From Clostridium collagenovorans DSM 3089 (GTDB lineage Bacteria; Bacillota; Clostridia; Clostridiales; Clostridiaceae): a stretch of DNA of 64,000 nucleotides. The translations under genes were made by a program, and so were the position numbers. Shown piece after piece: positions 46,020 to 56,240 of the stretch; the first letter of the stretch is position 1, and every line of letters begins with the position of its first letter. The stretch spans positions 136,703-200,702 of the forward strand of contig NZ_FQXP01000004.1 in NCBI RefSeq assembly GCF_900130005.1, read 5' to 3'. Under the pieces are notes generated by a model. The model did not search any database. It saw nothing but the letters and a program-made list of their open reading frames with translations, and was not told the origin of the DNA.

Positions 46020-47477
46020 ATGGGTATAAAGAAAAAAGATTTATTTAAAAATATTTCAACTAATGCTAAGGCTTCCTTTAAAACTAAACAAAGTAAGCAT
46101 GGTTCATTAGTTACAGTGTCTACAAGTGTAATAATTTTAATAGTACTTGTAGTTAATCTTATCTTTGGTAAGCTAGATATCAAATTTGACTTAACTAAGG
46201 ATAAGCTATATTCATTATCTGAGCAAACAAGCAATATATTAAATGCATTACAAAATGAAATTACAATTATGTCCTTAGAAGAATCGGACAAGAAAAATAA
46301 TGCAGTTAGAGATATGCTTTCAAAATATGAATCAGAATCTAAAAATGTAAAGGTTGAATATGTAGATCCAGTTGTTAATCCTAGCATAGTTAAGGAGTAT
46401 TCAACTAATGGTGAAAACATAACTGCTGGAAGTATAATAGTAAAAAATAAGGATAGATTTAAGGTTATAAGTAATATGGATATGTATGATGTTGATTATA
46501 ACCAAGGTACTGTAAAGGGAATAAAAATAGAACAACAGGTAACAAGTGCCATTGATTATGTAACTAATAATAATCTTCCTACAGCCTTTGTATTACAAGG
46601 ACATAATGAAGGAACTCTTCCTACTACAGTAAGTGATTCTTTAAAAACTGAAAACTATACAGTTAAAGATTTAAACTTATTAAGTGAAGGAAATTGGGAG
46701 TATAAATCTTCAGATGTATTAATAATAAATGCCCCTCAAAAGGATTTAACTACTGAAGAGTATGACTCAGTAATGAAGTTCTTTAATGCTGGTGGTGGAG
46801 CATTATTTATAATGGATTATGTTCCAGAAGGATTAGAAAACTTTAATAAGTTATTTGACAATTATGGAATTGCTATTAAACCTCATATAGTAGTTGAAGG
46901 AGATAATTCTCAGGTTTATAAGATGAATACTAACATAATACCAAGTATAGAATCTCACGAAATTACTAATCCAATAGCAAATGCAAAACTACCAATTTTA
47001 GTTACAGCATCACAAGGAATAGAGATTAAGGATTTAAAACGTTCTTCATTAGAAGTAAAACCGCTTTTAGAAACAACTGATTCTGCTTACTCAAAGAAAA
47101 ACCAAAAGTTTGAAACAATTCAAAAGGAAGATGGAGATGAAAATGGTCCATTTAACTTAGGTGTTGCAGTAAGTGATAAATTAGATAATGAAGCTTTAGG
47201 AAGTGCTAAGCTTGTAGTAATAACTTCTAAGCAAATAGGAGATCCTCAATTAGTTAACTTAACAAAGGGTGGAAACTTAGACCTTATAATGAACTCTATG
47301 AACTGGTTAACAGAAAGAGAAAATAATATTTCTATAAGATCTAAAAACATACAACCAGAACAAATAATGATACAACAAAATCAATTTTATGTATTAGCTA
47401 TGTTTAGTGTTATAGCTTTACCACTAGTATTTGCAATTGCAGGTGTTGTTGTTTGGATGAAGAGAAAACACTTATAA
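46020..47477 (+). CDS. GldG-like ABC-associated protein
   Basis: 485 residues: a helix near residues 37-57, a long extracellular GldG/IFT52-like domain (LTKDKLYSLSEQTSNIL, then LPTAFVLQGHNEGTL), and a C-terminal membrane helix. It is translated from ATG at 46020 with GGGAGG. This type couples with GldA/GldF to form a transporter of unknown substrate. Confidence 0.88.
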   Translation: MGIKKKDLFKNISTNAKASFKTKQSKHGSLVTVSTSVIILIVLVVNLIFGKLDIKFDLTKDKLYSLSEQTSNILNALQNEITIMSLEESDKKNNAVRDMLSKYESESKNVKVEYVDPVVNPSIVKEYSTNGENITAGSIIVKNKDRFKVISNMDMYDVDYNQGTVKGIKIEQQVTSAIDYVTNNNLPTAFVLQGHNEGTLPTTVSDSLKTENYTVKDLNLLSEGNWEYKSSDVLIINAPQKDLTTEEYDSVMKFFNAGGGALFIMDYVPEGLENFNKLFDNYGIAIKPHIVVEGDNSQVYKMNTNIIPSIESHEITNPIANAKLPILVTASQGIEIKDLKRSSLEVKPLLETTDSAYSKKNQKFETIQKEDGDENGPFNLGVAVSDKLDNEALGSAKLVVITSKQIGDPQLVNLTKGGNLDLIMNSMNWLTERENNISIRSKNIQPEQIMIQQNQFYVLAMFSVIALPLVFAIAGVVVWMKRKHL

Positions 47478-47492
47478 AATAGGGGGAGTATT

Positions 47493-48905
47493 ATGAAAAA
47501 GCAATTAATTACCATAATTAGTTTAGTTGTAGTGCTTGCTTTAGTTGGTGCAGCGTACTTTTTCATGCCAAGCAAGGAAGATAAGGATAAAAACAGTAGT
47601 GAGGATAAAATAAACCTTCTAAATATTGATACAAATAAGCTTTCTAAAATTCAATATATAAATGGAGAAGAAAACTTTACACTTATTAAAAATAAAGAAG
47701 TAAAAGAAAATGATGAAGAGGTAAATGAGAAGAGTGAAGAAGCTAAGGTGCTTTGGAGTGCAGAGGGAAGTAAGGAAAGTGTAAAGCAAGAGATGATAAA
47801 TGAAAGACTTAATATCTTTGGTACATTAAAAGCCGAGCAAAAGGTTACTGAAAATGCAGAGGACTTAAAACAATATGGCTTAGATAATTCTTCTAAAAAG
47901 ATTATTTTAACTCTTGAAGATAACTCTACAAAGGAGCTTATAATAGGAGATAAGGTTCCAACAGGGTATGACGTATATTGTAAACTAGGTGATAGCAATA
48001 CAATTTATACTGTAAATGAAACTACTATAGATCAGTTATATTTAAGCTTAGAAGATGTGATACAAATTAAATTACCAACAGCTGATATAGTATGGGACAG
48101 TGTTAGAAATATAAGTGTTACCCCTAAAGGTGAAGAGGAAATAGCATTAAATAAATCTGATGATAAATGGTATGTAGTAAGTCCATATAGTAAGAGAATA
48201 TTTGCTAATAATAGCAAGGTGGAGAGTATTTTATCTACAGTGACCTCCTTATCTGCTAAAGAATCTTTTGATACTACGGGTAAATCCTCAAGTGAAGTAG
48301 GACTTGATAATCCTGCCTATATAATATTAGTTACAGATTCTAATAAAGAGTATAAGATTAAGTTTAGTGAAGATAAAGATGGAAAATCATATTTTAATGT
48401 GGAGGGTACTGATAATATATATGCTACTAGTTCAAGTATTTTAGCGAGTTATAAGATTAATGCCTATGATATGGTAGATGTGAACCTGTTTGCTATTAAT
48501 GATACAGATGTATCTAAGATAATTATAAATAGTAGTGAATATGGCAATAAAAATTGGACTATAGAAGAAAACAAGGGTGAAAATAAGGATGGAGTAGAAG
48601 CAGAGTTAAAGGGTAATAATTCTTCAAAATACATTTATAAATTAAATGATGAGGAGAAGGATGAAGTGTATTTTAAAACCTTCTATGACTTATTGAAAAA
48701 GTTAAGTATTAAGGGAGAATTAAAGGAGAATGTAGCTGATTCTGAACCAGTAATAACAATTGACTTACAAGGAAAATATAAGGTTGATGCTAAACTCTAT
48801 AATTACGATAAAGATAAAGACTTCTATGTTTTAGAGTTAAATGGAAACAAGAATTTCTTAATGGAAAAGAAGTTTGTAGATGAAGCTATCAAAATGCTTA
48901 AATAA
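47493..48905 (+). CDS. DUF4340 protein
   Basis: 470 residues: an N-terminal anchor helix (about 5-25), then a repeated beta-rich extracellular domain (ADIVWDSVRNISVTPKGEEE and GLDNPAYIILVTD are typical of DUF4340). It always travels with GldG-like proteins. Highly charged (K, E, D). Terminator at 48999. Confidence 0.88.
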   Translation: MKKQLITIISLVVVLALVGAAYFFMPSKEDKDKNSSEDKINLLNIDTNKLSKIQYINGEENFTLIKNKEVKENDEEVNEKSEEAKVLWSAEGSKESVKQEMINERLNIFGTLKAEQKVTENAEDLKQYGLDNSSKKIILTLEDNSTKELIIGDKVPTGYDVYCKLGDSNTIYTVNETTIDQLYLSLEDVIQIKLPTADIVWDSVRNISVTPKGEEEIALNKSDDKWYVVSPYSKRIFANNSKVESILSTVTSLSAKESFDTTGKSSSEVGLDNPAYIILVTDSNKEYKIKFSEDKDGKSYFNVEGTDNIYATSSSILASYKINAYDMVDVNLFAINDTDVSKIIINSSEYGNKNWTIEENKGENKDGVEAELKGNNSSKYIYKLNDEEKDEVYFKTFYDLLKKLSIKGELKENVADSEPVITIDLQGKYKVDAKLYNYDKDKDFYVLELNGNKNFLMEKKFVDEAIKMLK

Positions 48906-48998
48906 AGAGTTGCTTTAAAAAGCTTATATAGTTCATTAAATAAACTATACTTATTTTTACAAACCTATAGTAAAATACTAAAACCTAATTAATATAAT

Positions 48999-49030
48999 AT
49001 GCTAGGCTTTTAGATTTATAAGCCTAGCAT
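48999..49030. terminator. Bidirectional terminator
   Basis: Arms ATGCTAGGCTT (48999-49009) and AAGCCTAGCAT (49020-49030), between convergent genes. Confidence 0.7.
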
Positions 49031-49044
49031 ATAAACACATAATC

Positions 49045-50469
49045 TTATAATATAGGTGATAGTAATCTTATAATAGCCTCCTCAATTTTAAGTCTTCTAG
49101 GACGATTATTATAAGAATCCTTAGTAACTAAATCACACTTTTCTTGATCTTGTAAGAATATTTCTTCATGACTTTTAGCTATTTCATTGTCATAAATAAT
49201 AGCGTTAACTTCAAAGTTAAGTCTAAAGCTTCTAATATCTAGATTAGCGGTACCAATACTAGATACAGCACCATCGGAAACTATAGTTTTAGCATGAATG
49301 AAGCCATGTTTATATCTATAAAACTTAACTCCTGAATCTATTAAAGTACCTATGCTTGCACTTAATACCCATTCCATAAAGAAATGATCAGGCTTATCAG
49401 GAACCATAATTCTAACATCTACTCCAGATAAGGCAGAAATCTTAAGTGCTTGTATCATTGGAGAATCTAAAACTAAATAAGGCGTTTGAAGGTACACACT
49501 CTTTTTAGCATTATTTATTATTTTTAAGTAGTTATACTTAATATATTCTTCAATGTGGTCTGGTCCAGAAGAGACAATTTGTAATCCAACATCTCCTTGA
49601 TCCTCAACATCAGGAAAGTATTTAGGATTTAAGGAAATATTATCACTTGCAGCATAATCCCAGTCAAGTACAAATCGTTTATTAAGTTCTTGAACAGCAT
49701 CACCTTTAATTTTTAAGTGAGTATCTCTCCAAAAGTCAAATTGCTTTCCACGGTTTATATATTCATCGCCAACATTAAAGCCACCGACATATCCAACCTT
49801 TCCGTCAATTACAACAATCTTTCTATGATTTCTATAGTTAACTCTTAAGTTAACTAAGCGAGTCAATCCAGGGAAAAATACAGCCATTTGCACTCCAAGG
49901 CTTTTAATATATTTCTCAGCATCACCTCTAACTCCTTTAGAACCCATACCATCAACTAATAATCTTACCTCTACACCCTCTTTAATTTTCTTCTCTAGGA
50001 TTTTTACAATTTCTTTCCCTAAGTTATCTAATCTGAAAATGTAGTATTCAATATGAATAAAGTCCTTAGCATTTTCTAAATCATTAAGTAAGCTTTTAAA
50101 TTTATTTTCTCCGTTTATAAAAGTTTCCACGGAGTTATTTGAAGTATACAAAGAACCAGAGTTATTATAGTTCATTTTAATTAAATCCATATAATTTTGA
50201 GAAGAACTATGAGAGTTAGTGTTAGAAAGTAAGTCCTTTAAATTTTTTCTTTTACTAACATCAATAGCTGTTTTCTCTCTAAAGATTTTTTCACGACTTA
50301 AATCTTGTCCAATTGCTAAGTAAAGTAGAAATCCAAAACCAGGCAAAAGTATTAAAATTAAAAGCCAAGCCCAAGTTGTATCAGGTTCTCTTCTTTCAAT
50401 GAATATAAGTGAAAAAACACAGGCTGCATTAAGTAAAAAGAAAATTAAACCTATAACAAAATATGTCAT
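49045..50469 (-). CDS. cls: Cardiolipin synthase (paralog 2)
   Basis: 474 residues, same domain layout as the cls at 42321: two membrane helices, HRKIVVIDG and HAKTIVSDG motifs intact. The start MTYFVIG at 50469 has AGGAGG upstream; the frame open to 50541 has no ribosome site. The two copies are clearly related over their full length and so derive from a duplication. Confidence 0.95.
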   Translation of the reverse strand: MTYFVIGLIFFLLNAACVFSLIFIERREPDTTWAWLLILILLPGFGFLLYLAIGQDLSREKIFREKTAIDVSKRKNLKDLLSNTNSHSSSQNYMDLIKMNYNNSGSLYTSNNSVETFINGENKFKSLLNDLENAKDFIHIEYYIFRLDNLGKEIVKILEKKIKEGVEVRLLVDGMGSKGVRGDAEKYIKSLGVQMAVFFPGLTRLVNLRVNYRNHRKIVVIDGKVGYVGGFNVGDEYINRGKQFDFWRDTHLKIKGDAVQELNKRFVLDWDYAASDNISLNPKYFPDVEDQGDVGLQIVSSGPDHIEEYIKYNYLKIINNAKKSVYLQTPYLVLDSPMIQALKISALSGVDVRIMVPDKPDHFFMEWVLSASIGTLIDSGVKFYRYKHGFIHAKTIVSDGAVSSIGTANLDIRSFRLNFEVNAIIYDNEIAKSHEEIFLQDQEKCDLVTKDSYNNRPRRLKIEEAIIRLLSPIL

Positions 50470-50675
50470 AATAAACCTCCTAAACTTTAAAATTATGACT
50501 AATAGTGTATTATTACATAAATGATAAATTAATTTTAACAAATAAGCAACAAAAACTTAAAACATATAAAAGTATAAATTCAATAATAAGGTAATTAAAA
50601 TGAAAATTATTATAAAATATATGAAATGTTAATACTTACAAAAAAATCTGAATATAATAAAAATAATTCAACGTA

Positions 50676-50728
50676 TTGAATAAAAAAAATATATAAGATA
50701 TAATAATATTGTTGCTATAGCAACAATA
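50676..50728 (+). promoter_or_regulatory. Promoter with 22-bp palindrome at the start point
   Basis: TTGAAT (50676-50681), 17 bases, TATAAT (50699-50704), followed at once by a perfect 22-bp palindrome with half-site TATTGTTGCTA (50707-50728). The palindrome covers the expected start point, the layout of a repressor operator. The transcript would have a leader of nearly 390 bases before the next gene. Confidence 0.7.
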
Positions 50729-50974
50729 CGAGGTTAATATATTTATCAGAATATATACTTTGTAATATTGAATTTATATAAGAATAATTTAGTGCAAGCT
50801 AAGCATTAAACAACTAATATTAAATACTTCTATTATATAAAATATGAATTAGATTTCTTTAATGCAACTATTATAAATTTTAATTACAGTTTTGCATATA
50901 TTCAAGTAGTGTAATTGAATAAAAGTATTAATAAGATTATTTACTAGTATATATTAATAAATAATTGTAAGAAT

Positions 50975-51000
50975 AAGCTGTAATTTTTATTACAGCTTTT
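50975..51000 (+). terminator. Hairpin with T-run in the FUSC leader
   Basis: AAGCTGTAA (50975-50983) and TTACAGCTT (50990-50998) followed by T-rich sequence; 100 bases before the FUSC gene and 270 bases after the promoter above. Confidence 0.65.
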
Positions 51001-51098
51001 AAATTTCTTTAAAATGCTAACTATAAACTTTATAGTATAAGTAAATAGATAATAGAAAAAAACTATATAAATAGAAATTCTAAAGTGAAGGTGATAGG

Positions 51099-53015
51099 AT
51101 GAAGAAAAAAATTATAGAAAAAACAAAGATGTTTATTATTATTGTTTTATTTATTACAGTATTTAAAAGTATTTTTGGTGTAGAAAACTCAATAGTAGGA
51201 GTTGCAGGAATAACAGTAGGACTTACATTACTATGCATAGATTACACTATAAATCCACTACATAATACAATTAAGTTTGTCCTAATACAAGTGGGTATAG
51301 GTGCCGCTGCTTTTATAGGGTCACTTAATCCTATAACAGCATTAATAATGACTTTTGCAGTGTATTTCTTTATATTATATTATTTCACATATGATGCAAA
51401 GAAATCTGTATTTTTCCCATTTATATTAGAGTATATATTTATGCTGTACTATGAAGTTGATTTAAATAAGTTACCAATGCGTATAATGGCTTTAGCTGCC
51501 TGTGGAATACTTATTATGGCATTACAGCTTTTAATTAATAGAAATATGTTTTCAAAATCTTTAAATGTAAGAATTAAAAATCAAGTGCTTAAAGTTAAGG
51601 AAGAAATTGAATATATTTTTCAAAAAAGAGATATTCATCAGTTAACAAAGGAAAACATAGATATAGAGACTTCCTTAGTAAATCTTATGGATGAAATTTA
51701 CTCTAGGGGCGAGCAAGAGTTTTATGAAACCAAAATTGGAGAAGTAGAACTTAATATTTTAATTGCTCTTAAAAGTTTAAATGTAACTTTATATAAAATT
51801 GCTTTAGAAGTGGACAAAAATCAAAATATAGATTTGTATGAAGGTGCTTTAAGAGGGGCTGCAGATTGTATTGATAGTATATATAAATGTTTAAATAGAG
51901 AAATAGATGTAGAATTATTAAAATTACAATTGAGTAATTTTGAAGAATATAATGAAGAGTATACACTTAATAAATATCTTACTTATGAAATTAAGCAAGA
52001 TTTCCAATTACTTTTAGATAGTATAAATGATGTAGAGTTTAACAAAAAGGATTTTTATAATAGAGAGTGTAGCATCCATAATAAATGGGTAAATATTAAG
52101 TCTCTAAAGTTTAAGTTTAGTAGAAAATCATTAAGATTTTCCTTTGCTTTAAGGGGTGCTATTCTAGCCAGTATAAGTGCATGTATAATAAATTACTTTA
52201 ACTTAGAAACAGGTAGATGGTTTATCTTGACACTTTCAACATTAATACTTCCATATGTTGAAGAAAGTAAAACAAAGGCTATAAAAAGACTTAAGGGAAC
52301 TGTTATAGGAATAATAATCTTTGAGATTGCTTTTATGTTAATTCCATCAACTAATGCTAGAGTATTATTGATTTTATTAGTAGGTTATTTAAGTACATTC
52401 CCAGAAAAATATGATGTTAAAATGATTTATGTAACAATATCTGCTTTAGGTGCTGTTGCAGTAGGAAGCGATTTTACTCACTTTGCAGTAGATAGATTTT
52501 TATTCATAATAGGGGGAATTATAGTAGCTTTATTAGGAAACAAGTATCTTTTACCATATAAAATTGTAGATTCAACTAAAGAGTTAATAAAGAACTCCAT
52601 AGATTTAGATAAAAAGATATTAAAGGATATTTTCTTATCATGTAAGGATGAAGCAAAGAAAGAAGAAATAAAAGAATTAATGATTTGTAATAGATTAATT
52701 AATGAAGAAATTGCAATGAATAATCAGGTTTTAAATAAGGATAGTGTAAAGAACTTTTTAAACAAACAACGTATATCTATGAACAATGTGTATTTCTTAT
52801 TTAAAAATTTAAGTGAAGATAGCAATGATAATCTTAAAGTAGAAGAGATATCTAAAGAAGTAATTTATGCAGTAGAGTCAGGACAAGATAGTATAAGAGA
52901 TTATGTAGTTTCAAGATTAAAAGAAGTAAGGAGTAGCTCAGATATATTACTACTTATTAATCTAGAAGAAATCTTTAATATGTTTAATGAAAGCTTAAAA
53001 GAACAAAGCATATAA
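51099..53015 (+). CDS. FUSC-type inner membrane transporter (aromatic acid exporter-like)
   Basis: 638 residues with two blocks of membrane helices (about 12-150 and 345-490), each followed by a long helical cytoplasmic part (about 155-340, and 500-638). This is the FUSC/AaeB/YccS-like layout. Such proteins export aromatic acids or other small amphiphiles. ATG at 51099 behind GAAGGTGATAGG. An operator-like palindrome lies at its upstream promoter. Confidence 0.85.
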   Translation: MKKKIIEKTKMFIIIVLFITVFKSIFGVENSIVGVAGITVGLTLLCIDYTINPLHNTIKFVLIQVGIGAAAFIGSLNPITALIMTFAVYFFILYYFTYDAKKSVFFPFILEYIFMLYYEVDLNKLPMRIMALAACGILIMALQLLINRNMFSKSLNVRIKNQVLKVKEEIEYIFQKRDIHQLTKENIDIETSLVNLMDEIYSRGEQEFYETKIGEVELNILIALKSLNVTLYKIALEVDKNQNIDLYEGALRGAADCIDSIYKCLNREIDVELLKLQLSNFEEYNEEYTLNKYLTYEIKQDFQLLLDSINDVEFNKKDFYNRECSIHNKWVNIKSLKFKFSRKSLRFSFALRGAILASISACIINYFNLETGRWFILTLSTLILPYVEESKTKAIKRLKGTVIGIIIFEIAFMLIPSTNARVLLILLVGYLSTFPEKYDVKMIYVTISALGAVAVGSDFTHFAVDRFLFIIGGIIVALLGNKYLLPYKIVDSTKELIKNSIDLDKKILKDIFLSCKDEAKKEEIKELMICNRLINEEIAMNNQVLNKDSVKNFLNKQRISMNNVYFLFKNLSEDSNDNLKVEEISKEVIYAVESGQDSIRDYVVSRLKEVRSSSDILLLINLEEIFNMFNESLKEQSI

Positions 53016-53021
53016 AATAAT

Positions 53022-53114
53022 AAAAAAGAGAATGTTACATTATGCTTCTAATAAAATATCCTATTAATTAATATGGATATTTTATTAGAGTATTCACTGT
53101 AACATTCTTTTTTA
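53022..53114. terminator. Nested bidirectional terminator
   Basis: Outer arms with AATGTTACA and TGTAACATT ending in A6/T6, inner arms TAATAAAATATCC and GGATATTTTATTA. It separates convergent genes. Confidence 0.75.
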
Positions 53115-53132
53115 TTTTTAAGAGTTTAAATT

Positions 53133-53975
53133 TTAAGATAAACTTTCTATAAAATTATAAACTATTTCATCTTCATAGGAAGAGAGTTTTAAATTTTCTA
53201 TATGTATATCTTTAAAGTTAAAGCTTAAAAAAGTTTTCAATTCATTAAAGTTTAAGTCTCTATTTAATTTAGTCTTACTAAATAAAATCTTTTGCACACA
53301 TGGTTTACTATTTGCATCTGATGGTAATAGCATCAGGCCCAGGCCGCCAACATATTTGTTTTTATTTATATTAGGTTTAATCATATTTATATAAGCATTG
53401 CCGTCAATATTACTGTATAAATTAAAAAAAACTAATTTATCAGATATTGTATAGGTACCATAAAAAGATTTAACTATTTTATTATTAGAGAGTATTCTAA
53501 AAACTACATTTGAATTAGAAAACTCCATAATGCCTTCATGAATAGCCCCTTCTTTATTTAGATTAGTCACTAGAAAATATACGTGATATATATCAAGAAA
53601 ACAATCAAACTTAAAATCAGAAGAAATAATTAATCTTTCCATATCTAGTGCATTGAGTGGAACACTTAAAAATTTATTTAAATCAAGATTATAAAGTTTA
53701 CATATATAAATTAAGGTTTCTATTGAAGGAAAGGCTTCACCAGATTTATATTTAGATAGTAAATCTTGAGATATTCCAATTTTAAAAGCTAATTTTTTCT
53801 GAGTTCCTTCAATTTGAATAAGTCTTTTTAAATTATGTTGAAAGATTTCACAGGTTTCTCTATATATATTATTTTTAATTATCTTAATTGCATTCATATC
53901 CGTTGTATCTAGATTAGGTTCGACAGAATTTGTTAAGTAACATGATGGCTTTGAGATTTCTAAATTTGTTTTCAA
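53133..53975 (-). CDS. Xre-type HTH protein with unknown C-terminal domain
   Basis: 280 residues. An HTH spans about 50-105 (TQKKLAFKIGISQDLLSKYK then FPSIETLIYICKLYNL). The remaining 170 residues are beta-rich (FYGTYTISDKLVFFNLYSNI) and could be a ligand-binding or XRE-associated domain; I do not recognise it. It begins with TTG, with AAAGGAGG 9 bases upstream, and has a 45-residue N-terminal extension. It is convergent to the FUSC gene. Confidence 0.75.
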   Translation of the reverse strand: MKTNLEISKPSCYLTNSVEPNLDTTDMNAIKIIKNNIYRETCEIFQHNLKRLIQIEGTQKKLAFKIGISQDLLSKYKSGEAFPSIETLIYICKLYNLDLNKFLSVPLNALDMERLIISSDFKFDCFLDIYHVYFLVTNLNKEGAIHEGIMEFSNSNVVFRILSNNKIVKSFYGTYTISDKLVFFNLYSNIDGNAYINMIKPNINKNKYVGGLGLMLLPSDANSKPCVQKILFSKTKLNRDLNFNELKTFLSFNFKDIHIENLKLSSYEDEIVYNFIESLS

Positions 53976-54206
53976 TTAATGATCCTCCTTTAGAAGTAAA
54001 ATATAATAAATTCCAAAAAAAAGTTGAATTATATTCAACTATATATTTTATATTTTTATAATCTATCTTAAGTTTTTATATAGTTATTGAGTTAATGTAA
54101 TTAATATTTTACCATAATAATTAATTAATAAGAATAACTAGAATGGCTTTATAGAAAAGTAAAATTCAAAAGAGAGATTGGAGTTAACAATAAAGGAGAT
54201 AAGAAA

Positions 54207-55163
54207 ATGATAAAAATAATTATAATGGGGATGACTTCATTTATTTTAGCAGTTATTACGGGGAAGATACTTATTCCGATATTTGAGAGTTTAAAACTAG
54301 GGCAATATATAAGAGAAGATGCTCCAAAAGAACACAGAAAGAAGTCAGGAGTTACAACTTTTGGAGCAGTTATATTTATTATACCTACTTTAATTATAAT
54401 TTTATTTAATATTGAAAGAGTAGACAATGAAATAAAGTTTATAATTATATCATTTATTATTTTTGCATTTGTAGGTTTTATAGATGACTTTTTGAAGAAA
54501 ATCCATAAGAGAAATGAAGGCTTAGCCATTATGCAAAAGTTTATTTTGCTTACAATAGCTATAACTTATTGTGTATGTTATTTTAAGACTAATTTAAATC
54601 TAGATACATCTATTATAGTACCCTTCATAAAAAAAACTTTAGATTTAAAAATCTTTTATATACCATTTATTATTTTTATGTATATGTCTATGACTAATGC
54701 AGTTAATTTAACAGATGGATTAGATGGATTGGCAGGAGGGGTATCAGTTATTGTTGTAACGTTTCTAGGGGTTGTTAGTTTTCTCTTTAAGAAGTATTCA
54801 ATTTGTGCAGTATGTATTGTTTTAATGGCTTCTCTATTAGGCTTTTTAAAATACAATAAGCATCCAGCTAAAATCATAATGGGGGATACGGGGGCATTGG
54901 CTTTAGGTGGAGTTATAACTTCAATTGCTATAGTTCTCAAATTACAACTTATTATACCAATAATAGGTGTTGTATATTTAATTGAAGCTTTAACAACAGT
55001 AATACAGATAGTATTTTTTAAAATAACTGGGAAAAGATTTTTTAGAATGGCACCTATACATCATGCTTTTGAGTTAGAAGGATGGAGTGAAGTTACTATA
55101 GTAAATAGTTTTTATATAGTAACAGCAATAATGTGCTTACTTGGATTCTTATCATTATTATAA
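54207..55163 (+). CDS. MraY-like phospho-MurNAc-pentapeptide transferase (stand-alone)
   Basis: 318 residues, about ten helices. Conserved sites: EHRKKSGVTTFGA, GFIDDFLK (catalytic Asp pair), NAVNLTDGLDGLAGG and GDTGALALGG. The last loop reads MAPIHHAFELEGWSE, where MraY normally has three His (HHH); the third is Ala here. The ending GWSE is specific to MraY rather than to WecA/TagO, so it uses UDP-MurNAc-pentapeptide or a relative. It is not in a dcw cluster. ATG behind AAAGGAG. Confidence 0.85.
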   Translation: MIKIIIMGMTSFILAVITGKILIPIFESLKLGQYIREDAPKEHRKKSGVTTFGAVIFIIPTLIIILFNIERVDNEIKFIIISFIIFAFVGFIDDFLKKIHKRNEGLAIMQKFILLTIAITYCVCYFKTNLNLDTSIIVPFIKKTLDLKIFYIPFIIFMYMSMTNAVNLTDGLDGLAGGVSVIVVTFLGVVSFLFKKYSICAVCIVLMASLLGFLKYNKHPAKIIMGDTGALALGGVITSIAIVLKLQLIIPIIGVVYLIEALTTVIQIVFFKITGKRFFRMAPIHHAFELEGWSEVTIVNSFYIVTAIMCLLGFLSLL

Positions 55164-55440
55164 GTGTTTTGGTAAATTTAAATATGAATTAAGTAAATTT
55201 TACAAATATAAAAAATAGTATTTATATTAAAAAATATTTAATAAAATATTAACGGAAATTAAAAAATATTCACAAAATATTTCAAAGTATGATAGTATGT
55301 AAGTATACTTAATAAAATAATATATACTATATATAAAACAATATATATTATATGTTTTTAAAAGTCTAAGTAAGGCTACATAATAACTTAATATTATGTA
55401 TTAACTTATAATAAATTGTATACTATGGGGGATATTTTCT

Positions 55441-55983
55441 ATGAAAAGAATTATTACTTTTTTACTAGTAGCTTCTATGAGCTTATTTTTACTTACAGGA
55501 TGTAAAGAGGGTGCAAAGGTTATTACTTTAAAATCTGGAGCTAAGGCTTTCAGTTTTAATAATAAGGAATTCACTAAGAGATTCAATGAAGGAATCAAAG
55601 ATGAGAAGGGCAAATTAGGAGAATGGGAAGAGAAATTTGATGGTGGTGAAGTTTTAAGAAGATATGATTATAAAAATGGGGTAAATATCTTAACAACTTC
55701 AGATTTAGTAGAAGATAAGGTAACATCAGTTGTGTCTATTTTAAAATTAGATGGGAAAAGTGATTCTGCAATGTGGGGTACTAACACAGCTCAATTATTT
55801 TATGCTGTTGATGGCAAGATGAACTCTGAAGATGGGACAAAAGTAATGATAGAGTTAGGTTTAACTAGTCCTGATAAGTGGACAAAAAATTATAAAGCAA
55901 ATGCTGAACTTAATGGTATAAGTTATCATGTTGAAATTGACAATGCTAAGACATTATCCTTAGTGATAATACCTAGTCCATAA
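55441..55983 (+). CDS. Hypothetical lipoprotein
   Basis: 180 residues. Lipobox LLTGC with C21 as lipidation site and a compact secreted domain rich in K, D and G. No family recognised. GGGGG lies before the ATG at normal distance. It is monocistronic. Confidence 0.75.
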   Translation: MKRIITFLLVASMSLFLLTGCKEGAKVITLKSGAKAFSFNNKEFTKRFNEGIKDEKGKLGEWEEKFDGGEVLRRYDYKNGVNILTTSDLVEDKVTSVVSILKLDGKSDSAMWGTNTAQLFYAVDGKMNSEDGTKVMIELGLTSPDKWTKNYKANAELNGISYHVEIDNAKTLSLVIIPSP

Positions 55984-56240
55984 TAAAATATTAATAGATA
56001 GACTATATCGGAGAGTTTAGAAGGTGATTTACTTCTATACTTTGATATAGTCTTTTAAATAACTTAAAATTGAAGTGCAAGTATAGGGTAAAAAATAAAG
56101 TTTAAGTTAGAGAATTACTTTACAGTAAATGTATTTACATCAGTTAAAAACTAAGTTAAAATATAGAATTGTGTAGAAATAAATAAAATGTTGAGGATAA
56201 AATTGTAAATTGAAATATATAGGGAAAAGGTGTGTTTAAT

